From NCBI GenBank assembly GCA_001600095.1, contig BCIX01000001.1, positions 4,241,198 to 4,305,197 of the forward strand: a stretch of 64,000 nt of DNA. The letters run 5' to 3'. Below are positions 22,650-35,731 of this stretch, piece after piece (positions within the stretch are counted from its first letter, which is position 1; each line of letters begins with the position of its first letter). The notes beneath the pieces were generated by a model. The model was given only the letters and a program-made list of their open reading frames with translations. It did not search any database and was not told where the DNA came from. The stretch comes from Bullera alba. Lineage: Eukaryota > Basidiomycota > Tremellomycetes > Tremellales > Bulleraceae. Both the position numbers and the translations under genes were made by a program.

Positions 22650-23213
22650 GACGCCTCTCAGAGGAACCTATCACTTCGCCATGAATATTTTGATGTAATG
22701 AGGGTTTCGAGTCGTTGAAAGAGCGTGAAAACACGGTAGCCAGGCGAGTCGGCGGTCTTTGATGACAAAGGGTGATAAGGACGAGGAGACTCTCGCGACG
22801 ATCTTGCGCTTAGTGTTTCGATGACGGACCGTGGCTTCGGTGAGAGTTATCTAAAGGGGCGGAGCTTCTCCCCAGCTTGTCATGCGCGCCGTTTGTGTGT
22901 CGCTGTGATGGGTAATGCAAGAGTCTCTGAAGAGAGTAGCTAGAGAAGACGCAACAACAGTCTTACCAAATCCAAACGTCAGCGAGTGCGACTAGTATAG
23001 TTCCGCGGGAAGTTCTTCGGGTGGCAAAATCACGCTAGCCGGCTCGCGCCGGAGAAGGCGCCGGTCAAGCACAAGCCCTAGCCTAGACAAGCCTGCACCA
23101 GCACGCTGGACGCTGGATCCTCGAGGTCGGAGTTACATGAGGGGGATGTACAACGTTGCATCTATAGTTCTATGCAGTGCTCTGTGAGGATGATATGTAT
23201 GGCCTGCAAAGTG
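22650..23213. other. Intergenic: GRR1 promoter and NEO1 3' end
   Basis: No gene seen. A GC-rich stretch at about 23036-23065 contains CCGGC/GCCGG self-complementary pieces. Confidence 0.35.
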
Positions 23214-26200
23214 CTAGTATCCCGCCACCTTGGCGTACGCCGCCGGTTTGAAGCGCTTCTGGAATGCCTTGATCACGTACAGCGGCATGGACGAGACGGC
23301 GACGATGATTGCGACTTTGCTGATGAATGCGGTCGACAGGACAAAAGCCAGGTCTGTCGGCGTGTCAGCAAAGTGGCCGAAGATGATTGATCGGGACGAA
23401 ACTACTCACCGAAGTACGCAGGGAGTACGGCCATGCTACCAAAGTACACCAGGGCGGTGCCAAGTTCCGAAAGGACCATGTAAGTATGCCAAGTCGTAAT
23501 CTCCAAAGCGACCATGATCAGTTCGTTGATGACTAATGCGGTGAATGATATCGAGACGATGTGAAGGAATTCGGATTCGAACAGGAGGAGGGATAGAAGC
23601 ATGATGATGCCACCTGTGGCGTTTGCTCAGCATGGTCGGGACTTTGAAGCCGCTTTGTAACTCACCTTGGTAGACAGATATGCAAAGCCATGTGAAGAAG
23701 GTTTTGTAGCTCAAAGATCGTCCCTGACATATATTTAGCGATGTTCAAAGGTCGAGACGAGAACCACGTACTCACCTTAGTCAAGTCCTTGTACAGCTCC
23801 GGGTACAACAGCGCCAGGTCCTCGTTGACATCTCGGTCCAACACCAAGGAGAAGACTGGTGCCATGGTGTATAGCGTCGCATAGCCGACTTGCAGCCATC
23901 CTTGATACAGAGCGATAGCTAGTCATCGGGTCAGCAACATCCGTAGAAGTGTTTTAAAGGGAGCTCACGGGCGAAGAAGAATATGCTGCTGAAGACAGCT
24001 TGTATGACGGCGATAATGAGGCCTCGATGTATGACAAACTGGCTCAATTTGGCAGAACGCTTGTAGGAGTTACGGCCGTGCCAAAGCAGCAGTTTGGTGA
24101 GATACGAAAACTGGTTGATGGAGAAGTCGGCGGCCAGCGAGGCTTGCTTGCCTTCCTTGCCTACAATTCCGATACCTGGGCAAACGTCTCAGCCTCAACC
24201 CACTTCCGCCTCATAGCAAGCAGCCAAGAACTCACCAACATCGGCAGCTTGGATCATGCTGACATCATTGCCACCATCACCTATACAGCATACAGTCTTC
24301 TTGGTGAATTCTCGGATCAGCCTGGCGACATCCGCCTTTTGCGTTGGGCTGCATCGACAGGCCACCACGACCGGAAGCTGAGTCGCCAGTAGGACAAACT
24401 CGGTTCTGAACTTGTCCAGACACAGCTGAGGTGTTCATCAGCATTGATCATCGGATGAATGCACTGATCGCGTACCTGGAGGGATTCGCCGTCAATAACG
24501 AGGCAGCAGTCTAGCTTGGCGTGGAGGAAATCCAGCATATCGCGAACCTCATCGGCAGTCTTAACTGTGAAGGAGTTAGCTTGTGCCATCAACTAAGAAA
24601 GAATAGCTCACGCTTGGCGACTTGATGAATGAACTGATTCCTGGAGACCAGCTTACTGCTGACGGCGATGTTGGTTGCCGTTTCGATCTTGTCTCCAGTC
24701 AACATCCAGATCTTGAGGCCTGCATTGCGCAAAAGCTCCAAAGTGCTCTTGACATCCTCTTGCAGCTTGTCTTCAACTCCCGTCAACGCCAATAGCTCCA
24801 GCTCAGATTCCAGAATCTCGCTGACGACCTTGGCCATTTCGACCGCTCTGTCCTCTCCTGCTACGAGCTGGGCAGCCTTGTAGCGTCGGTCAAAGTCGTT
24901 CCAACTGCTCTCGCTCAGCTTCTTCCTCGCCACCACCAAAGTCCTCAGTCCTTCTCGTGCCATGTTTCCACATTCCTCATCCAGCCAGTCGTTCTTCTGC
25001 ACCAATTTCGACATGATGACATCAGCTCCCTTTTGCACGAACGAGGTGGCGCCAGTCTCGCGATCGCGAACGACGATGCCCATGCGTTTGGACTCGGACG
25101 TGAAGGGGAAGATGGCGAGTATATCGAAGATCATGCGGTCTCCAGTCGGTGTTTGTACAGTCATTGAGGTCCGGTCTCGATTCACCAATGTCAATCCTAC
25201 CGACTCTGTCCATTGAACTATGGCTACCTCGTCCGGCGATGATGCTTGATACGTCACGCTGCCATCGTCATTGGTCACAGGTGTCACCTGAGGCCTTGTC
25301 AGCCCAATAGTACGAGGAGAGGTGAGTTCACTCACATTGTGGCAAGTGGCAAGCGCCAGTACAGCGTCTCTGACCCTCGACGACATGTCTCGCCGACCTC
25401 GACCAGGACCACTGATTTGCATTGAGCTCTTGCGCCGAGATCCATTCAGAGCTGAGATCTGCGTTAGGGTTGACCGTCGATATGCCGTCTTCGGGACTCA
25501 CTGGTTGGAGTAGCTTCGCCGAACGTCTGAGCCAGAAGATGAGAGACTTCATCCATCGAGTCCCAGCCGAACACCAGAGTGCCCATGTGAAGCTTTTTGA
25601 GCTCCATTTCTGCAGTATCCGATCAGAATGAGCGCATGAATGGAATTGCGCAGACCCACCGTTCCTGGTCAGAGTCCCGGTCTTGTCGCTGAGGAGGTAC
25701 TCCACTCTACCCAATTCTTCTGGTAGAGTGCTCGTTCGCACGATGGTTTCAGGGATCTCTGGATCGTTTTGTATTTGCCTTGCATACACTGTCTTGCCCA
25801 TATCGAGGTTGACCCGCAAGCTAATGTCGAGTCAGCACTGTATGGATCCTTCGACGTCTCCACTCACGAAATTGGGATGATGGACGAGAATAGGATCAAA
25901 AATCGAACGACATAGATGTACCATCTTCCCCTGAACCCGTTCAACGCGACCAATAGGACCGACAACAAGAATGTAACAGTGCATAGAATCTGTCAAACAC
26001 GTATCAGCTATACACACGAGCTGCAGTCTAGAACTTTTACTCACCTTGGCCATCTTATTGACTTCTTGCTCTAGGGTACCCATCTTGGTCTCTGGCTCAC
26101 TGGTGTTTAGCACCGCTCGGGTCTCTTTGCCAGTGTATGTGACCAAGCCAACTGCCGAACCCGCTGCCAGAACCGTATTCGCCCATAGGACATTCTCCAC

Positions 26201-27499
26201 AGACAGAGGTATCGACGTCTCTGCTGACGGTCCAGGCTCCACCGACCTGAGCGTCAAGACTCCATAGAAAGTGTGAATATCCTTGATAGGTGGATCCGCT
26301 GCTTCATGTCAGCTAGACTGTTGGATTAATCTCTTTAGCTGAAGGTGACCTACCATATAGAGTTCCTTCAGCCAAGCCCACGCCCTGCTCTCCCATCTTC
26401 TGTGTCTCACCCACAGCAACCTTCAACTTCCAGTCTGTTTCTCCGTCCAGCTGATCTGTGCGGATAAAGCAAGTACCCTCCTCCTCGCTTGTGGTCAACA
26501 GGACCATATCCGCGGGGACTCTCTGGTTCTTCTCCAACAATACCATGTCTCCGACTTTGATGCTCGAGGCGGGAGTCGACCTTGTCTGCGGGCGAGGCAG
26601 CGACGCTTTGTGGTCTGGTGATCCGTCGGATGAGTCGGGAAAGGTGGACTGGTGAAGGATAGGGGATGGAGGGTGCGGTAACAAGACCAGATATCTCGTT
26701 GAATTGGCTTCCCGGTCTCTGAGGTAGCGGCAATAATCGTCATATGCCTCTTTGCCCATAGTCACAGCGAGAACGAACGCCAAGGGAGCGACATAGGTGA
26801 CGATGTATCCTAGCAAGGATTCAGAGATGACCAGCGACAACTGCCATCCTCACTCACCGATCTTGAGCGCCGGAATGAATTGACTGAGTGCGACAACGAG
26901 AAAGTAGAAGTTGAAGAAGAACTTGAACTGCTCGTAGAAGACCAAGGGTAGAAATGTTATGACAGAGTACTTCTGATTCCTGATTTGATTGGGCGGATAA
27001 GGAGACTTCAAAGCTGAAAGGCCAATGATCAGTGATGATCAACGCAACCTGAAGGAGACATGCCTCACATGATGGTTGAAGAGCTATGTTTCGTGATTTG
27101 TCCCTGGTCTTTGGTGGGCGACCTGACCCTACGCTGCTGAACGAGGAAGCAGCCTGAGCGGGAATACTGTAAGCCACTTCAACTTGATATGAAAGATGTT
27201 TTGCGTACCGTAGGTTCAGGATCCGCATAGTCTCCCAAGCCATTTCCAGAGTCTCGACCTAACAGGGCAGCACTTTCCTCTGATTCATCGGGCAGACCTC
27301 CATCGCTCAATCTCTGCTTCCCCTTCCGGCTAGCACGTGAGCCCGTCCTCGAGGGAGTCATGGGAGCGGACGATGGACCGGCATTTGCATCCACGCTTAG
27401 GCGAGGCATAGAAGCACCCGAGATGGATGTTCGATGATTGAGGGTTTGAAGGGGGAAGCCATTCGCGTTGGTCGAGCTCGAGGAAGACCGTGAAGGCAT
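23214..27499 (-). CDS. NEO1: NEO1/ATP9-class P4-ATPase (phospholipid flippase)
   Basis: Aminophospholipid flippase of Golgi/endosome membranes. Start ATG 27499; a Ser-rich disordered N-terminus is followed by the P-type ATPase order. This runs from [18 protein letters not shown] (TM1-2 region) and [18 protein letters not shown] (actuator domain) to [12 protein letters not shown] (phosphorylated Asp). Next are [64 protein letters not shown] and the C-terminal helices ending [14 protein letters not shown] and GDGGNDVSM, rather than DGETNLK and GDGANDV, mark the Neo1/ATP9A/B class that works without a Cdc50 partner. About ten short introns. All catalytic motifs are intact. Confidence 0.93.
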
Positions 27500-27853
27500 T
27501 GGCCTGACGTGTCAAGCGGTCCAAGCTGTTGCAGCAGCCCTTGTGTCCCTGTCCCTGTCGTCGTGACTTGCTATGTAGTCTTGTAGTCACCCATCAGCAC
27601 GTCGTCGACGTGCATCGCTTGTTGCAGCTGCCTGCTCGAGACCAGGATCCGTGATTACGATTAAGCTGCATTTGATTCCGTCGAAACGGATAAGGTTGCT
27701 CACATTTGCCGGGTTACAAAAGTGTAAAGACTGAACACTACTCTGGCCTCCTCGTCATCAACATCCAACTGTCAGTCGGACGACCCCCGCCCACAGTCGC
27801 TCATTGATCTGATCAGCGTCATGAGAGATTAAATTGACCGAAAACTACAGAAG
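27500..27853. promoter_or_regulatory. Divergent promoter, NEO1 / LEU5-type carrier
   Basis: The only space between two head-to-head starts. No recognisable element. Confidence 0.35.
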
Positions 27854-29224
27854 ATGAACGGCGAAACATCACGTTCGGGCGCAGCGGCATTCGATATCAA
27901 GGGCAAGGGCAAAGCAGTTGTCGACCATGTGGAACCGGGACTCTGGGAAACCAATCGCGAGGATCAGGGCTGGAGCGTAACTGGGGCATGGGCAGAAAGC
28001 CGGCGAAGAGCAAAGGCGAATAAGGAATCTTGGGACTACGGTGAGCAGAACTGACCGCGCATACGATCAAGTAGCTCATGAGATCGCAGTCCTTAGTAGC
28101 GGCGTAGCCGGAGGTGTAGCAGGTTGCGTGGTGAGTCAAGTCTCCTCAGTGCGTTATTCCGGACCTGAACTTTTGCCCTTAGGCGAAGACGGCTATTGCG
28201 CCTTTGGACCGTGTCAAGATCCTGTTCCAAACTTCGAATGCAGAGTTCCAGAAATTTGCTGGTGAGCCATACGTCATCAGGCAGGAATGATAATTGACCG
28301 CGCATAGGGACCCCAAGAGGACTGCTGAATGCCACTGCGACGATTTATCGGTCTGATGGAGTCTTGGGCCTGTTTCAAGGGCATTCAGCAACATTGTTGC
28401 GGATCTTCCCATATGCTGGAATCAAATATATGGCTTACGATTGGTCAGAATCGGTGCGTGCCGTGGTCGTCAGACTCATCCAGTAACGAAAGGCTCAAGA
28501 CTGACGAGGAGTACAGGTCCTAATATCATCACCGGAAAAGCGTACACCTGGGCGATTCTTCGTATGCGGAGCATTCTCAGGTGTCTCTTCGGTTCTTCTC
28601 ACATACCCCCTGGAGCTTATCCGCGTGCGACTGGCATACCAAACGAAGGCTTCGGAGAAGACATCGCTCAGGGAAGCCGTCCGAACGATATACAAGGAGG
28701 CGTACGCCCATCCACCGGCGACATCAGGAACAGCTTCCAGCATATCCTCGTTTACCCGCTCGATACCGGTATACCCCTTTTATCGCGGTTTCAGCATCTC
28801 CATCGTCGGTATGGTTCCATACGCAGGAGTCTCGTTCCTCACATACGGCACGCTCAAGCGGTACATCTCGGACTATGTTCCATACTTCGCCGCTCGGAGA
28901 ACTCAGAGGGACCTGTTCTGTGGCGCAATCGCTGGAGCCGTCAGTCAAACAGCTTCTTACCCCTTCGAAGTTGTCAGACGGAGGATGCAAGTCGGCGGTG
29001 TCGGCGGAGGCGCTGGAGTGAGTTGGAGGGATGCCATAAAGGTTGTCTACAATCAGAAAGGTCTAAAGGGGTTCTTTGTCGGACTGAGCATCGGGTATCT
29101 CAAGGTCATCCCCATGAGCAGGTGAGTTGGCCGTAACGATTGTGCGTCAACTTTGGACTAACGATGAGTCTGTAGCATTTCTTTTGCGTCCTGGCAGGTC
29201 ATGAAGCGGTTGTTGGACATATAG
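27854..29224 (+). CDS. LEU5: LEU5/SLC25A16-type mitochondrial carrier
   Basis: Inner-membrane carrier; the Leu5 group is linked to coenzyme A entry into mitochondria. Six exons (27854-28040, 28090-28130, 28183-28261, 28308-28453, 28517-29121, 29176-29224) give 368 aa. The three mitochondrial-carrier repeats show their PX(D/E)XX(R/K) motifs: [32 protein letters not shown] and [37 protein letters not shown] and [19 protein letters not shown] match the helices after each signature. [12 protein letters not shown] is typical of the Leu5/SLC25A16/SLC25A42 branch, so substrate class is inferred from that. The polar N-terminal 60 residues are not part of the carrier fold. Confidence 0.82.
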
Positions 29225-29490
29225 GCGGTGACACTGTAGCATTACATACCTTCAGCATAGCGATGCGGTTCATGCATCCGCAAAAGCAGCGGTCTAAGCT
29301 CCTTCACTTCGTCAGTACGTCCCAAGACGTCGCAGACTCCCAAGCTGCCCTTATGGCTGGACTTCCGCCGGAAATTTTCCGTCGTTTTGTTTACGGCGGT
29401 TCAACTTCACCCTACCGTGCTGCATGTCATGTCTTCATCGATCTCCTGTACTCCTGTCTTCGTTGCAATATCATGTGAGTGGGGTGACCC

Positions 29491-32400
29491 ATGGCATTCC
29501 CCGCCTCCATCGCTCAGCTACCTCACCGAAAGAGAGTCCGACAACCCAAGACCCCTCGCACCCATACTGAGTATCCAGAGGACATCGATCCGGGGGATGG
29601 CGGAGGAGGTTTTCGAGCGGTTGGCGGACCGGGTGGACCGGTCTTGGACTTTGGAGATGAGGGAGGGGTAAAGCTACGACTGAACAATGGACGATGGCGA
29701 TGGGAATGGGCCAACCAACATCATCCACGTGAGCTATTCGCTCAATTTCGGGCTATGCCACAAGCTCAAACGATGTTGTAGACCTCACATTCGAGCTTGG
29801 AGATGAACCCAAATTGCTGTTCCCTTCAACAGCGGGCTCTGCGCCCAAGGTCAGGTACATGGATGAACGTGTCAACAGTGCGGTGAGTGACCGACTTATC
29901 TGCCTTACGGCTCTCCTGACATACCATATAGCGATACCATCTGAGCGAAGTCCTGGACGATACCAAAATTGACCGCGAATTCTTCGCCTTCGGTGCCGAC
30001 CTAGGGCTTGAACATCTTGACCAGGTCGTCCAAGTGTCGGAGACTGAGGGAGACTACGATGTCTTCTTGGGTCCGACGCTCGCCGTAGTGCATAATCCCC
30101 GGGGAACGCTTGTCCGGACATTTACTTGCTCTCCCTTTGGCGAAATCGGCCAGCACCTCAGTGAGTATATGCGTGATACCATACCGCCGAGTACTGACCG
30201 AAATCACCTCTCAGGCGTGTCCGCTGTGATTCCACCAAGCATCGTCAGGTCTCAGGCAACCGCTCAGACGACTTTCGTGCCAATAGCCACGCCATGCGCT
30301 AGTTTCCAAACCGGCATCCTCCAAATTTGCCCCTCTCCTTGTGTGTCCACCCGCCGAGATCGACGTGAGTCATGTGACAGGAGATACGGCAGACGAGTCT
30401 GATGTAAGAACTTAGATGGCGCCACAGCTATATTGGTCCGCATACACGCTTGTACCCAACTGCTGTCGCTCAGCCCCAATCCGACTTATTCACCTCCGAC
30501 AGACCAGCTGCCCTCCGAAGTGCAAATCGTTGGAATCTTAAGTGCTGCCAATACGGATGGACTGCGACATGTGGATGTGGCTTTACATCACTCAGTATGG
30601 GGCACATCCCTGATCGTCGACGAATCAGGCAGTGTATGGCTCTGGAGAATGGACAAGATCGAGAGGGGCGAGCGGTCCATCGACACTTTTTTGACACGGA
30701 AGATCTATCCTGGTCAGAGAGGGAAGTCTGGAGGGTTCTTCAGAGTGGCATTTGGTACACGCGAGGGTACTGCTATCCTGATGTCAAGGACGCAAATCAT
30801 CACCATCGATTACGACAGGCTAGACCTTACGCAAGATGTCGTTGAAGCCGTGGGTGACACCCTGGTCGACCTCGAAGGAAGAGGGAGATTCTTCACTTGC
30901 CTGGAGAAGACGGCAGCGGAACGAGACGCAAGCTACATCGTTGCATGCACGAGCCATGAAGTGATGTGGCTGGACGAGCTGAAGATGGGAATACCGAGAA
31001 TGAGTTGGAGTCATCATTATGGATCTGGCCGGATTCTCAGTCACGAGCTGGCTGTGGTGAAGCGGGATGCCGAAGGTGAGTCCCGGCTATGTTGCCGACA
31101 CGATGATGGCTTGATGCTGACGTACTAAATCCAGAATGCATCTTGCTCTCCTCCAGACATCACCCAATGGTGATCGCATTCCACGTTCCATCGGATCCCC
31201 CCATACGGTCACTGGTTCCGCCGTATCCGCTTCGCATCAATCAACAACCTGATGGCCCCCTGCATTCATTCGCGTACCTGAAAGTTCAGCGTCATTCCAA
31301 AGATGCCGCATCCACCACGTTGGTTTTGGGTATATCGACCACGGGTGCACTCTGGTCCGTTCCCTTGCTCAACGATACTCGTTTCTCTGAGTCGTCTGGG
31401 GAGGTCGACAGAACCTCCAGGCAGACCACCATGCGTATCCGCTGGTCTGATGAAGCGGAATCGTTGGCTGAGGAGGCGGAGAAAGCCGTCAGTGAAAGGG
31501 ACAATTCCGCCGCCGCGAGAGCGGGCAAATGGACCGAGATTAAAGGCAGATGGGCCTGGAAAGGTGAGCTCACAACTAGATTGCTGTAAACTCATACTGA
31601 CCCACAGCAGAGATATCTGGTTTGGGCGATGATGACCCTCCGGCAACTCCTGCAATGGACGAGTATGAACGGTATCTAAGGGAATTGGAGGCTCCCTACG
31701 AACATCTAGTCACAGCGTAAGCTACATGTTTGATCTACTGCAATGTCGATGCTGACCTTTTTCAGGGCGGACGTTGTTCGAGATTATGCTCACGGCGAAG
31801 TCAGTGGCTCTCGCTCCAGTCTACTGCGTTCTCTCAGCATCAAAGAAGATGAGATGGGACAGATTATGAGAGCAGATCACTCTAAACATCTGTCTGTCAT
31901 CAGACATCAACCACCAGCTATCGACTTGGCCGGTTTGCTGGACGCCTTCCCCTGTCCTGAGCCGGCGAGTCAGCCCTGGATCCCTCAACGACACCGGGAC
32001 ACCGCCCGAGATCTCGCAACAGATCTAGCACTGTCACTGACAGTACTTGGCTCGGATGCTATCTCGTCCCTTCCCACTGCTTCGCAGGGTCCCATCAACA
32101 CCCCTGACAGCGACAACCCCGACGAACTATTCGCTCGAGCCACGGGCGCTTTGAGCATCAACGACAGGGAACCACAGTTAATTCGCTTCTCCTACCTCTC
32201 GCCCCAGACCCATCAGCAGGATCCTCCGGGCTCAAGCGACCTGCCTGGACCACCGAAAGTAGATCAATTACAATCTCTATCTGCCAGGTCGTTGATGGAA
32301 GAGTGGCAAGTCGGCGATTCTCCCGGGGTTTACGAATGGACCCCTTGGTTGAACGATACACAAGGTGTCAGTGAGCCTAGCGACACGCTAAGGCGGACCA

Positions 32401-32675
32401 TCAAACCCCTTCCATCACCACGCGGTAGCGCCAGCCAGGCACAGGGTCGTGTTCCTCCGATACCGGCATCGCAACCGACCATACTACGATCTGCGACATC
32501 GATACCCAATTTCGCTCTGGAGCAACCTCTACGACCAATGGCACGCTCGTCGCCTCCGCCTATGATGCCGCAGAGTAGTCTGGATCTGGGTCCGCAGACC
32601 CAAGTCGAGCGAGGACCATTTGGTGGAAGAGCAGGAGTGAAGAAGAAGCCCAAAAAGAGGGTCGGAGGGTTTTAG
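29491..32675 (+). CDS. RRN6/TAF1C-like Pol I transcription factor subunit
   Basis: Probable core-factor subunit for rRNA gene transcription. Start ATG 29491. Phase-consistent introns join RWEWANQHHP to HLTFELGDEPKLLFP and then RYHLSEVLDDTKIDREFFAF. The N-terminal half looks like a WD/beta-propeller (WGTSLIVDESGSVWLWRMDK, YIVACTSHEVMWLDELKMG, HPMVIAFHVPSDPP). A helical acidic region follows, then a C-terminal segment ARSLMEEWQVGDSPGVYEW and a basic end GVKKKPKKRVGGF. The WxVG...YxW block and the Lys-rich GGF-type end recall fungal Rrn6. The sequence is divergent, so the assignment rests on architecture and these short matches. Confidence 0.5.
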
Positions 32676-33154
32676 TTCATCTCGGCAGATCTCGGCCATG
32701 CATCACAACCCAAAGGATGACCCTCGAAACCGCGAAACTTCGAAATCGGTGCCTTGTTGCCCTAGGCCATCTCCAGCGACCGAAGACCATCCTCTGCTGA
32801 GAAGAGTGGCCATGAGGCCGAACTACACAAGATCGTCAAGATCGTCCGAAGATCGGGGATCAGATTCACTGATGCCTCGTGTTCCCGGTGAGGTGATCGT
32901 CCGGACAAGAAGTCACGGAGACTGGCAAGCTGCATCTCCGAGATCTCCATACACTCGGATTCTGATCAGGCACTCAACAGACTGGTCATCACCCGAGCTG
33001 AACCTCGTGCGGCTCGAGCATTTTCCCACTAGACATCAAGACCGAATGAGCTCGCCACCTTTCGGTCCTGGCAAAGGACCCGGGGATCGAACACTGATGC
33101 GCGTCGGTCGCTAACACTGTGTATTAAGTTCCGCGTGTCATACGTGGTCGTCAA

Positions 33155-33228
33155 GGGCGTAAGACAAAAGTTGACGCCCTGGGTGTTGGCTGAACACGCC
33201 TTAACTTTAGCGAAAAAGTATAAGAACG
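33155..33228 (+). promoter_or_regulatory. Copy 1 promoter: palindrome plus TATA-like box
   Basis: GGGCGT at 33155-33160 and its inverse ACGCCC at 33174-33179 are separated by 13 nt. AGTATAAGAAC follows at 33218-33228, 45 nt before the ATG. The same layout recurs before copies 2 and 3, which suggests a dimeric regulator site and a core promoter. Binding is inferred. Confidence 0.6.
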
Positions 33229-33272
33229 ACGGTGGTTGGCTGACGAGCAACGACTCTTCCCACACCCCCCGA

Positions 33273-33968
33273 ATGTCTTACCCAAGACCAGTCCTCATTC
33301 CCGCCAGGTCAGCAGTGGTCAGGAGAAATCCCAACCTGCTGACCTGGCTACGAAACGCAGAGGAAGCAGCACCAAACCAAATACCCTACAGCGGGGAGAC
33401 CGTGCCCAGCCTGTCCCCTCCTTCCTGGGCCGAGGTCATCGTGCGCCGGGTCAGGGAGTGGGACGAGGCGCAAGAGGTCGACCCCGAGGAGCGGTGAGTC
33501 CAATATCGCCCGGGTAGTCACGACATGCGCTGACGACCACGCAGAAAGTTAATAATCAAACTTTCGCTCCTCACCCCAACCAAACTCATAGTGCGAGTGG
33601 ACGCAACGTCCAACAGCCCTCACTTCCGGCCTAGGTAAGCTGTCTATGATTAGAACTTCAGTCTCTGATATGATCATCTACTAATGAACTATAGAGCCGG
33701 AGACTTCTACGGCCTGCGGATCGTCTACAGCGTCGTCCCCAAGGTCGAAGAAGACTCCGACTGGCAATGCTACGAGGGCGAGACGGACGTGACGGTCCAG
33801 AGGGAGGAAGGCCGATGGCACGGCGTGGCGGAGCTCGCGTCAATCATCCCTCACTGCTGATATGAATTCGCCTACTGGTGTTCGAGGCTGACGTCACCAC
33901 TTCACAGGATCCCTTCTGACATGGGGCGCGGGTACGAGACATTCGCCAAAATAGTCCGAGCTATTTGA
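33273..33968 (+). CDS. Tandem-family copy 1, small protein of unknown function
   Basis: No family recognised. Four coding exons (33273-33493, 33545-33634, 33695-33838, 33908-33968) give 171 aa. The N-terminus is MSYPRPVLIPARSAVV, then the family motif RRNPNLLTWLR. An acidic/Arg-rich helical stretch (WAEVIVRRVREWDEAQE) and probable beta strands (KLIIKLSLLTPTKLIVRVD, FYGLRIVYSVVP) follow. The near-terminal motif is RWHGVAEL, then IPSDMGRGYETFAKIVRAI at the C-terminus. There is no signal peptide or membrane helix, so a cytosolic or nuclear protein is likely. The third intron has a weak GTCAAT donor where copies 2 and 3 have GTGAGT; its position and phase are conserved, so I kept it. Unspliced, the protein would end 7 codons later. 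The gene model is supported by the paralogues; the function is unknown. Confidence 0.75.
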
Positions 33969-33969
33969 G

Positions 33970-34110
33970 GTGAGTAACACCAACTCGTGATGGATACTAG
34001 GAGAACTTACACTGATATGAACCTCATAGGCGAGACTACCCGAGATTGCTATGGAGACCTGAGGAACGGACCGGTCGTTGCTTTTGTACCCATGAGCCAT
34101 CTCGTTGTAT
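33970..34110 (+). other. Copy 1 3'UTR: intron plus conserved element
   Basis: An apparent intron (GTGAGT...TAG, 33970-34029) begins 1 nt after the TGA. The exon after it carries the conserved element from CGAGATTGCTATGGA at 34041 through CGTTGCTTTTGTACCCAT, ending near ACATGCATCG. Compared with copy 3, 51 of the first 53 bases match. Confidence 0.7.
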
Positions 34111-35124
34111 AATTACATGCATCGGATAACGTTAGCCCGAGACTACTGGTCGATCACGGTGTGGCGAACAGGCCTCGATATGTTCTTGTTGGCTGCTTCA
34201 GCGATGTCTGAAAGGACAGGGAACGATCTTCGACTGGGGGGTCTGCCAGGTGTAGGTCACTTCTGCCCGTCGGACATTACCAGCGCCGAGATTTAGCAAG
34301 GCTGCAAGTCAAGCTAGTTGTAGGTCGTGACGCTCAGCGAGACCTCATCACTGTATGCCTAAGCCCTGCTGGGTAAATTGCATACCATCCTGTCACCAAC
34401 CTTTATGGGTTTGCCTGCTCACAGCTGACGTGCAAGACAATCTGATCGTTTCCTCGGTGCCATTCCCTCAAGCTAAGGTACTGATGCTTGTAGAACTCGA
34501 AAATTCATACTTCTAGCGCGTGTAAGATCGGCAACGTCGAGCGCTCTCGCCAGCGATGAGCAAGCTAACTATGATCCAAGCGGCGCTACAGCCGGGCCTC
34601 GATGCATCAACGGAGATCAGGGAACATCAACGGTGAAGCATGGTCAAGCGCATCAGAGCGCATCATGCACCGACCGTGGGCTCGCGACTGCTCGTCAGCT
34701 CAGATCGCGCATTGGCAATACCCCACGCTTAAGCGCGGTAAACAACGGTAAGCAGGCACGGATCATTTGATAAAGAACACCGACAGGTCCGAACTCAGGA
34801 ACCGCTAGTACCGACCTGGAATCATTCACGGAGGAACCGCTGAGGAACCTGTTCCCTCCTGTTCCTAAATGTTCTCAAGCTGCATCGACGATGAGCGCTC
34901 TTTCTATCCTGGCGTACAGGACTCGCCCTCTGGCAGACCGATCTTCCTCATCGCCGACTCATCTTGAGGATGATGGAGCGAGCCCACGAAATTAGTCGTG
35001 GGAGCAGGATTCGACGGCGTCGACGGCACGGACCAAAGGACCGGCCTCGAAACCGAAATCGTGATGATCAGTAGTGCCTGGAACGTCGTGGCACCGCTCA
35101 TCCATCAATCCATCACAACTTCCA
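34111..35124. other. Spacer between tandem units 1 and 2
   Basis: About 1 kb without a convincing gene. I see no intact open frame with family resemblance. Confidence 0.4.
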
Positions 35125-35598
35125 AGGTCCATCCTTTGGCAGCTAGGTCTGTCGATCCGGCATCAATCCGCGTAATGGCGTCTCCTAGCGCCATTTCCCA
35201 GGATCGCCTGGGTACTGTTACGGCCCAGCGCTGCCCACCCAGCGTCGGTCAATGCGACAGGAATGCAATCACATGAGGACAACGCGCAGAGGAGTCAGCT
35301 TACCAGGGTGGCTGGGGCTGGGCCGCGAAGCTAAGTGATGACTCGAATCTACTGTCGCTGTTCAACATGGTCTGGACTCGTTGCGGGACATCGGGCGGTC
35401 CAGTGCTAGGCCTAGCTGCCCAGACTTCCTCGTCGGCCGAGCGATCTCGACCCGTATGATGCTAGTCATTCACACTGGACGCTGTCAGCAATCTTATTTC
35501 GCCACTACACGTGCCAAAGGATGTCGGAAGACTGCGTACAGGTGTGTAGCGATGGCTGGCCACGATCAGCTCCGCGTGACATGTCGCTTGGTCGTCGA

Positions 35599-35672
35599 GG
35601 ACGCCGAGACCGAAATTACGCCCTGTGTGCTGACTGAACACGAGGCAGCTGGAATCGGGATAGTATATGAAC
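35599..35672 (+). promoter_or_regulatory. Copy 2 promoter: imperfect palindrome plus TATA-like box
   Basis: GGACGC (35599-35604; GGGCGT in the other copies) and ACGCCC (35618-35623) are 13 nt apart. AGTATATGAAC lies at 35662-35672, 38 nt after the second arm, exactly as in copy 1. One palindrome arm is degenerate. Confidence 0.55.
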
Positions 35673-35731
35673 GCTGATGCATGATGGGCTTTCACAGAAT
35701 AGACAGTTCTTCCCCTCGTCACCTTACCTCG

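Larger units (their letters stand above)
32749..34110 (+). repeat. Tandem unit 1 of a three-unit diverged duplication
   Basis: Boundaries are approximate. Shared with the other units are GTGCCTTGTTG (32749, also 37461), CCATCCTYTG (32788, 35129, 37515), the promoter palindrome, the gene and the 3' element. No terminal repeats or transposase were seen. Confidence 0.6.

Noticed and set aside
23036..23065. GC-rich inverted CCGGC/GCCGG stretch as a terminator or origin
   Set aside because: Short and imperfect, and fungal genes do not use such terminators; no further support.
32698..33114. 138-codon plus-strand frame before tandem copy 1
   Set aside because: It lies in the upstream homology block; the matching parts of units 2 and 3 show no corresponding open frame.
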